This document shows positions 60,844-64,000 of a stretch of 64,000 nt of DNA, piece after piece. The stretch covers positions 434,001 to 498,000 of the forward strand of contig CANNCZ010000001.1 in assembly GCA_947503275.1 (NCBI GenBank), read 5' to 3'. How positions within the stretch are numbered: the first letter of the stretch is position 1; each line of letters begins with the position of its first letter. The position numbers were made by a program, and so were the translations under genes. The notes beneath the pieces were generated by a model, which saw only the letters and a program-made list of their open reading frames with translations, was not told the origin of the DNA and searched no databases. Source of the DNA: an uncultured Erythrobacter sp. GTDB taxonomy: Bacteria; Pseudomonadota; Alphaproteobacteria; Sphingomonadales; Sphingomonadaceae.

Positions 60844-61326
60844 CTAGATTGTGCGTCCAAAAGTAATCGCATCAACGCGCTCACCACTGGAAAGGCGATA
60901 ATATTTCGGACGCCGCCCAATCGGTTCAAAGCCCAGCTTTTGATAAAGGTGGATCGCCGGATTGCCTTCGCGCATTTCAAGGAAGACGCGAGTTACACCT
61001 CGCGCTCGTGAGTTTTCTAACAACCGGTAAACAAGCGCTCGGCCTAGCCCACGGCCACGGAATTCCGGTGCCACTGCGATGAGCAACAGCTCCTCTTCAT
61101 CGGCGGCATGACGGGTGAGGACGAACCCTGCGGGATCGCGGTTGTTCTCGCCCTCGTTATCCTCATTCAGGATCGCCCCGCGTTCATCGACAATAATCGC
61201 CTGTGTCGTCGGCATCGACAGGGCATCGCTTACCTGTCGCGCATTCCACGCCTCGCCATAGGTCGGGTCGAACGCGGCCTGCATCACATGCATTATGCGT
61301 GCGGTTTGATAGGGGTAGAGGCTCAC
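60844..61326 (-). CDS. rimI: ribosomal-protein-alanine N-acetyltransferase-like (RimI)
   Basis: 160 residues of the GNAT fold. The acetyl-CoA pyrophosphate loop is EFRGRGLGRAL, followed by ENSRARGVTRVFLEMREGNPAIHLYQKLGFEPIGRR, a family hallmark. RimI acetylates the N-terminus of S18 in E. coli. Its start overlaps the tsaB stop by four bases (ATGA), and tsaB-rimI linkage is widespread, supporting the assignment. The C-terminal part beyond YYRLSSGERVDAITFGRTI is normal. Substrate here is inferred. Confidence 0.9.
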   Translation of the reverse strand: MSLYPYQTARIMHVMQAAFDPTYGEAWNARQVSDALSMPTTQAIIVDERGAILNEDNEGENNRDPAGFVLTRHAADEEELLLIAVAPEFRGRGLGRALVYRLLENSRARGVTRVFLEMREGNPAIHLYQKLGFEPIGRRPKYYRLSSGERVDAITFGRTI

Positions 61327-61970
61327 GCGGGATTGCCCGCCGGCTTTTTCGCCTGAGGGACAGCATCGGGCGCGCGGCCATAGACGGGAGTGAGGGTGCG
61401 GGTGAAACCGCTCTCACTCAGCAAGTCAACGCGCGACGCATTTCCGACGGTTTCAGTGCAGATCAAGTCTTCGTTTGGTCGCAACGCTGCGAATTCTTCG
61501 GCTTTATTGCCAGCGACGATGGAATGGCACTTGCGCGAGGTGGCTTGATCAGGGGTTAGAGAGGCCGGTGCGGCTTCGGCAATTCCGGTTGCGTCAAAGT
61601 CCTGCACGAACCATTGCCCATGTCCGCCGTTGACGCACACAGTCACCGCTTGAGGACCATCACCGGTCTCAGCGCTGGCGATTGCCGCGATCAATGCGAG
61701 TGAAGGAAAGCCCAGAACCTCGGCTCTCCATGCGAAACCAAGCGCACGCGCTGTCGCAATGCCGATGCGCACGCCGGTAAAACTGCCCGGACCAATTGAA
61801 ACGAGGATGCGATCCGCGCGCCCTTTATCCGGGAGCGCCTCGATCATGGGGACCAAAGCTTCTGCATGGCCCCGGCCCAATACACGGTGATCACGTGCAA
61901 TCAGCTTGTCGTGCTCGAATAGGGCGACTGAGCACGCTTCACTGGCTGTTTCTATGGCAAGTATGCGCAT
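61323..61970 (-). CDS. tsaB: tRNA threonylcarbamoyladenosine biosynthesis protein TsaB
   Basis: 215 residues. The N-terminal ILAIETASEACSVAL and the SIGPGSFTGVRIGIATARAL motif are diagnostic of TsaB (YeaZ), a degenerate ASKHA-fold partner of TsaD. With TsaD and TsaE it makes t6A at position 37 of ANN-decoding tRNAs. It lies upstream of rimI with an overlapping start. The C-terminal end is short and Pro/Ala-rich. The gene is intact. Confidence 0.95.
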   Translation of the reverse strand: MRILAIETASEACSVALFEHDKLIARDHRVLGRGHAEALVPMIEALPDKGRADRILVSIGPGSFTGVRIGIATARALGFAWRAEVLGFPSLALIAAIASAETGDGPQAVTVCVNGGHGQWFVQDFDATGIAEAAPASLTPDQATSRKCHSIVAGNKAEEFAALRPNEDLICTETVGNASRVDLLSESGFTRTLTPVYGRAPDAVPQAKKPAGNPA

Positions 61971-62015
61971 TGCCGAGCCGATGCCTTAGCAAACGGTCCT
62001 GCGCAAGGGTGCGTC

Positions 62016-62597
62016 TTAGGCCGCGCGAACTTCGGCAACCTCGGGCACATAGTGTTTCAGCAGGCTTTCGATGCCTTGCTTCAACGTCGCCGTGCTGGAC
62101 GGACAGCCCGCACAGGCGCCTTGCAATGTGAGGTAGACCACGCCTTCGCTAAAGCCGCGATAGGCGATATCGCCGCCATCGCCTGCTACGGCTGGGCGCA
62201 CGCGAGTTTCAAGCAATTCGTTGATCGAAGCGATGATCTCTGCGTCTTCTTCGCGGTCCTCGACCACCATGGCGATGCTGTCGTCAGGCACATTGATGCC
62301 ATCGGCGCTGCTGCCTGCGAACAACGGAGCCTCGGACACGAAATGGTCGAGCAGGATCGTCACAACCTGCGACTTCAACGAACCCCAATCCGCACCCGGT
62401 GCTGCGGTAACGGTCACAAAGTCCCAACCAAAGAACACATTGACCACTTCGCCAGTGTCAAAGATCGCCTGAGCAAGCGGGCTGATTTCGGCCGCTTCGG
62501 GTGAGGCAAATTCGCGCGTGCCCGACGGCATAACCGTTTGGCCGGGGAGGAATTTCAGGCTCGACGGGTTGGGCGTCGTTTCGGTCTCAATAAACAT
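62016..62597 (-). CDS. NifU/Nfu family iron-sulfur scaffold protein
   Basis: 193 residues from the ATG at 62597; codons up to 62648 are not family-like. The N-terminal Nfu domain begins MFIETETTPNPSSLKFLPG, a signature of alphaproteobacterial and mitochondrial NFU1-type proteins. The C-terminal NifU-like domain carries ETRVRPAVAGDGGDI and the cluster-binding C-x-x-C in GACAGCPSSTATLKQG. It delivers 4Fe-4S clusters to target enzymes such as the radical-SAM proteins of this window (inference). It lies 45 bp upstream of tsaB on the same strand. Confidence 0.93.
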   Translation of the reverse strand: MFIETETTPNPSSLKFLPGQTVMPSGTREFASPEAAEISPLAQAIFDTGEVVNVFFGWDFVTVTAAPGADWGSLKSQVVTILLDHFVSEAPLFAGSSADGINVPDDSIAMVVEDREEDAEIIASINELLETRVRPAVAGDGGDIAYRGFSEGVVYLTLQGACAGCPSSTATLKQGIESLLKHYVPEVAEVRAA

Positions 62598-62705
62598 GCC
62601 CCATAGATAGGATGCCGCAGGCTTGCGGGCAAGTGAGCGCGGCTCCACTTATTGTTTGCACGCATTCACTGGTCCTTCATGGCTTCACTCCCTATAAATA
62701 CAGCC

Positions 62706-64000
62706 ATGACCTTTTCTATCCGGGCGAGCTTTGCCCTTTCCCTTGCCGCCGCATCGGCTGCATTCGTCACACCTCTTGCCGCACAAGAGGCGGCAGCGGC
62801 TCCGGAAATCCCCGCACCATCTGCATTGCAAGCCGAGGGCGAGACGCCTTGGCTCTACGAGGGCAGCAATGTTCCGGTCGATGCGGAATGGCTGTTCGGT
62901 GAGATGGATAATGGCCTGCGCTATGCCGTGCGCCGCAATGGTGTGCCGCCCAACCAAATGTCGATCCGGGTGCGCGTTGATGCGGGTTCTCTGCATGAGG
63001 AAGACAGCGAACAGGGCTTTGCGCATTTGCTCGAACACATGCTGTTCCGCGAAAGCAAGTATCTGGGTCAAGCCGAAGCGATTGCCGCTTGGCAGCGTCT
63101 TGGCGCGACCTTTGGCAGCGATGCGAATGCTGAAACCAGCCCGACGCACACCGCCTATAAGCTCGACATTCCCGATATCGACACGGCCAAACTGTACGAG
63201 AGCTTCCGCCTGCTTTCGGGCATGATCCGTGAGCCGGTCTTGAGCGATGAGAATGTCGCGGCTGAGCTGCCCATCGTGCTTGCTGAGAAACGCGAGCGGG
63301 GCGGGGCAGCCGAACGGGTGAGCGCGATCACGCGCCGCACATTCTTTGCCGGACAACGCCTTGCAACCCGCAATCCGATTGGCACCGTTGAGACGTTGCA
63401 GGGCGCGACCGGTGACGCTGTGCAGGCGTTCTATGACCGCTGGTATCGCCCGGAAAACACCGTGATTGTGGTCGCCGGTGATGCGGACCCGATGGTTCTC
63501 GCTGGTCTGGTTGAGCAGTGGTTCGGCGATTGGGAGGGGACCGGCACACCCGGCACAGCGCCCGATTTTGGTGATCCGGTTGCACCCGATGGCGCAGCGA
63601 TTGCCGCTGGCACTGGTTTGCCTGTGGGCGAATTGGGCGTCGCGGTTGAGCCGGATCTGCCGCGCAGCCTAACCTATGCAATCATGCGTCCATGGCGCCA
63701 GGTGCAGGACACGATTGTCTATAATGAAGGGCTGCTGCTGGACTCGCTTTCCCAAGCGATCATCAACCGCCGGTTGGAAACACGGGCGAGGGCTGGTGGA
63801 TCATACCTCTATGCTCAAGTGCGCCAAGACGACGTGTCGCGTTCCACCGATGCGACATTCGTAACCGTCGCCCCGCTTTCGAATGATTGGGAGGCTGCGC
63901 TGGCCGATGTGCGCGGGGTGCTCGCCGATGCGATTGCCAATCCGCCGACGCAAGAAGAGATCGACCGCGAGGCAGCTGAATTCGACGTCGCATTCGCCAG
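62706..64000 (+). CDS. M16 family zinc metallopeptidase (5' part, cut by window edge)
   Basis: An ATG at 62706 opens a frame that stays open to the last base, giving 431 codons of a longer gene. A signal peptide (about 1-26, ending FVTPLAAQ) predicts export to the periplasm. The inverted zinc motif H-x-x-E-H is at H107-L-L-E-H111 within GFAHLLEHMLF, followed by the conserved downstream Glu region. Later ENTVIVVAGD and similar segments match the first M16 half. The rest of the protein, including the inactive second half typical of these enzymes, is beyond the window. There is no clear ribosome site; TATAAAT at 62692 could be a -10 element giving a near-leaderless mRNA. Confidence 0.9.
   Translation, partial: MTFSIRASFALSLAAASAAFVTPLAAQEAAAAPEIPAPSALQAEGETPWLYEGSNVPVDAEWLFGEMDNGLRYAVRRNGVPPNQMSIRVRVDAGSLHEEDSEQGFAHLLEHMLFRESKYLGQAEAIAAWQRLGATFGSDANAETSPTHTAYKLDIPDIDTAKLYESFRLLSGMIREPVLSDENVAAELPIVLAEKRERGGAAERVSAITRRTFFAGQRLATRNPIGTVETLQGATGDAVQAFYDRWYRPENTVIVVAGDADPMVLAGLVEQWFGDWEGTGTPGTAPDFGDPVAPDGAAIAAGTGLPVGELGVAVEPDLPRSLTYAIMRPWRQVQDTIVYNEGLLLDSLSQAIINRRLETRARAGGSYLYAQVRQDDVSRSTDATFVTVAPLSNDWEAALADVRGVLADAIANPPTQEEIDREAAEFDVAFA

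Overview
The window reads as chromosomal DNA of an alphaproteobacterium, most likely order Sphingomonadales and close to Erythrobacteraceae. This is inferred from gene content and order, not from a 16S gene, which is absent here. The evidence is moderately high GC, many ATGA-type gene overlaps, a MucR/Ros-type regulator, an alphaproteobacterial LexA-type box (GTTC-N7-GTTC), and familiar blocks: rpmF-plsX-fabH-ihfA-merR; smc / two thioredoxin-fold proteins / DUF721 / mutY; nfu-tsaB-rimI-mucR-fur-plsC; and miaB-phoH-ybeY-corC. No rRNA, tRNA or CRISPR array was found.

Layout. 1-2.2 kb: a truncated membrane protein, a membrane-anchored TIR protein and a nitroreductase. 2.3-20.1 kb: the most striking locus, three tightly coupled genes encoding an exported TPR-CHAT (caspase-like) protein, a TpsB/FhaC-type outer-membrane transporter and a giant (about 4,258 aa) TpsA-type beta-helical exoprotein. 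20.2-26.3 kb: cysS, a small membrane protein, and metabolic enzymes (2-hydroxyacid dehydrogenase, ThDP-dependent acetolactate-synthase-like enzyme, aldehyde dehydrogenase).

26.3-30 kb is a small accessory region. Two short minus-strand genes and a plus-strand HTH-S24 (LexA/CI-like) regulator were once divergent across about 150 bp that holds a LexA-type box and an inverted-repeat operator. A complete IS1595-family element (1,691 bp, 25-bp imperfect terminal repeats, perfect 8-bp target duplication, one passenger membrane-protein gene) has landed in that spacer. The S24 gene overlaps a gene resembling CdiI_2-type immunity proteins.

30-64 kb is mostly core genome: lipid synthesis and nucleoid genes, smc, periplasmic redox proteins, mutY, a secreted serine hydrolase, nudC and FrnE-like genes, a cytochrome c/b pair, mgtE, a peptidyl-prolyl isomerase with a clear terminator, miaB, phoH, a RimB/RimK-type ribosomal modification pair, ybeY, corC, a LysR regulator, plsC, fur, mucR, rimI, tsaB, nfu and the 5' part of an M16 zinc protease. 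The phoH-ybeY order is interrupted by rimB-rimK and an unknown exported protein.

How the genes may work together. The CHAT/TpsB/TpsA operon probably makes a surface or secreted fibre with a dedicated exported caspase-like partner. The S24/LexA-box region looks like a damage-responsive switch now split by an insertion sequence. The remaining operons cover translation quality (miaB, ybeY, tsaB, rimI, rimK), envelope lipid synthesis (plsX, fabH, plsC) and redox folding.
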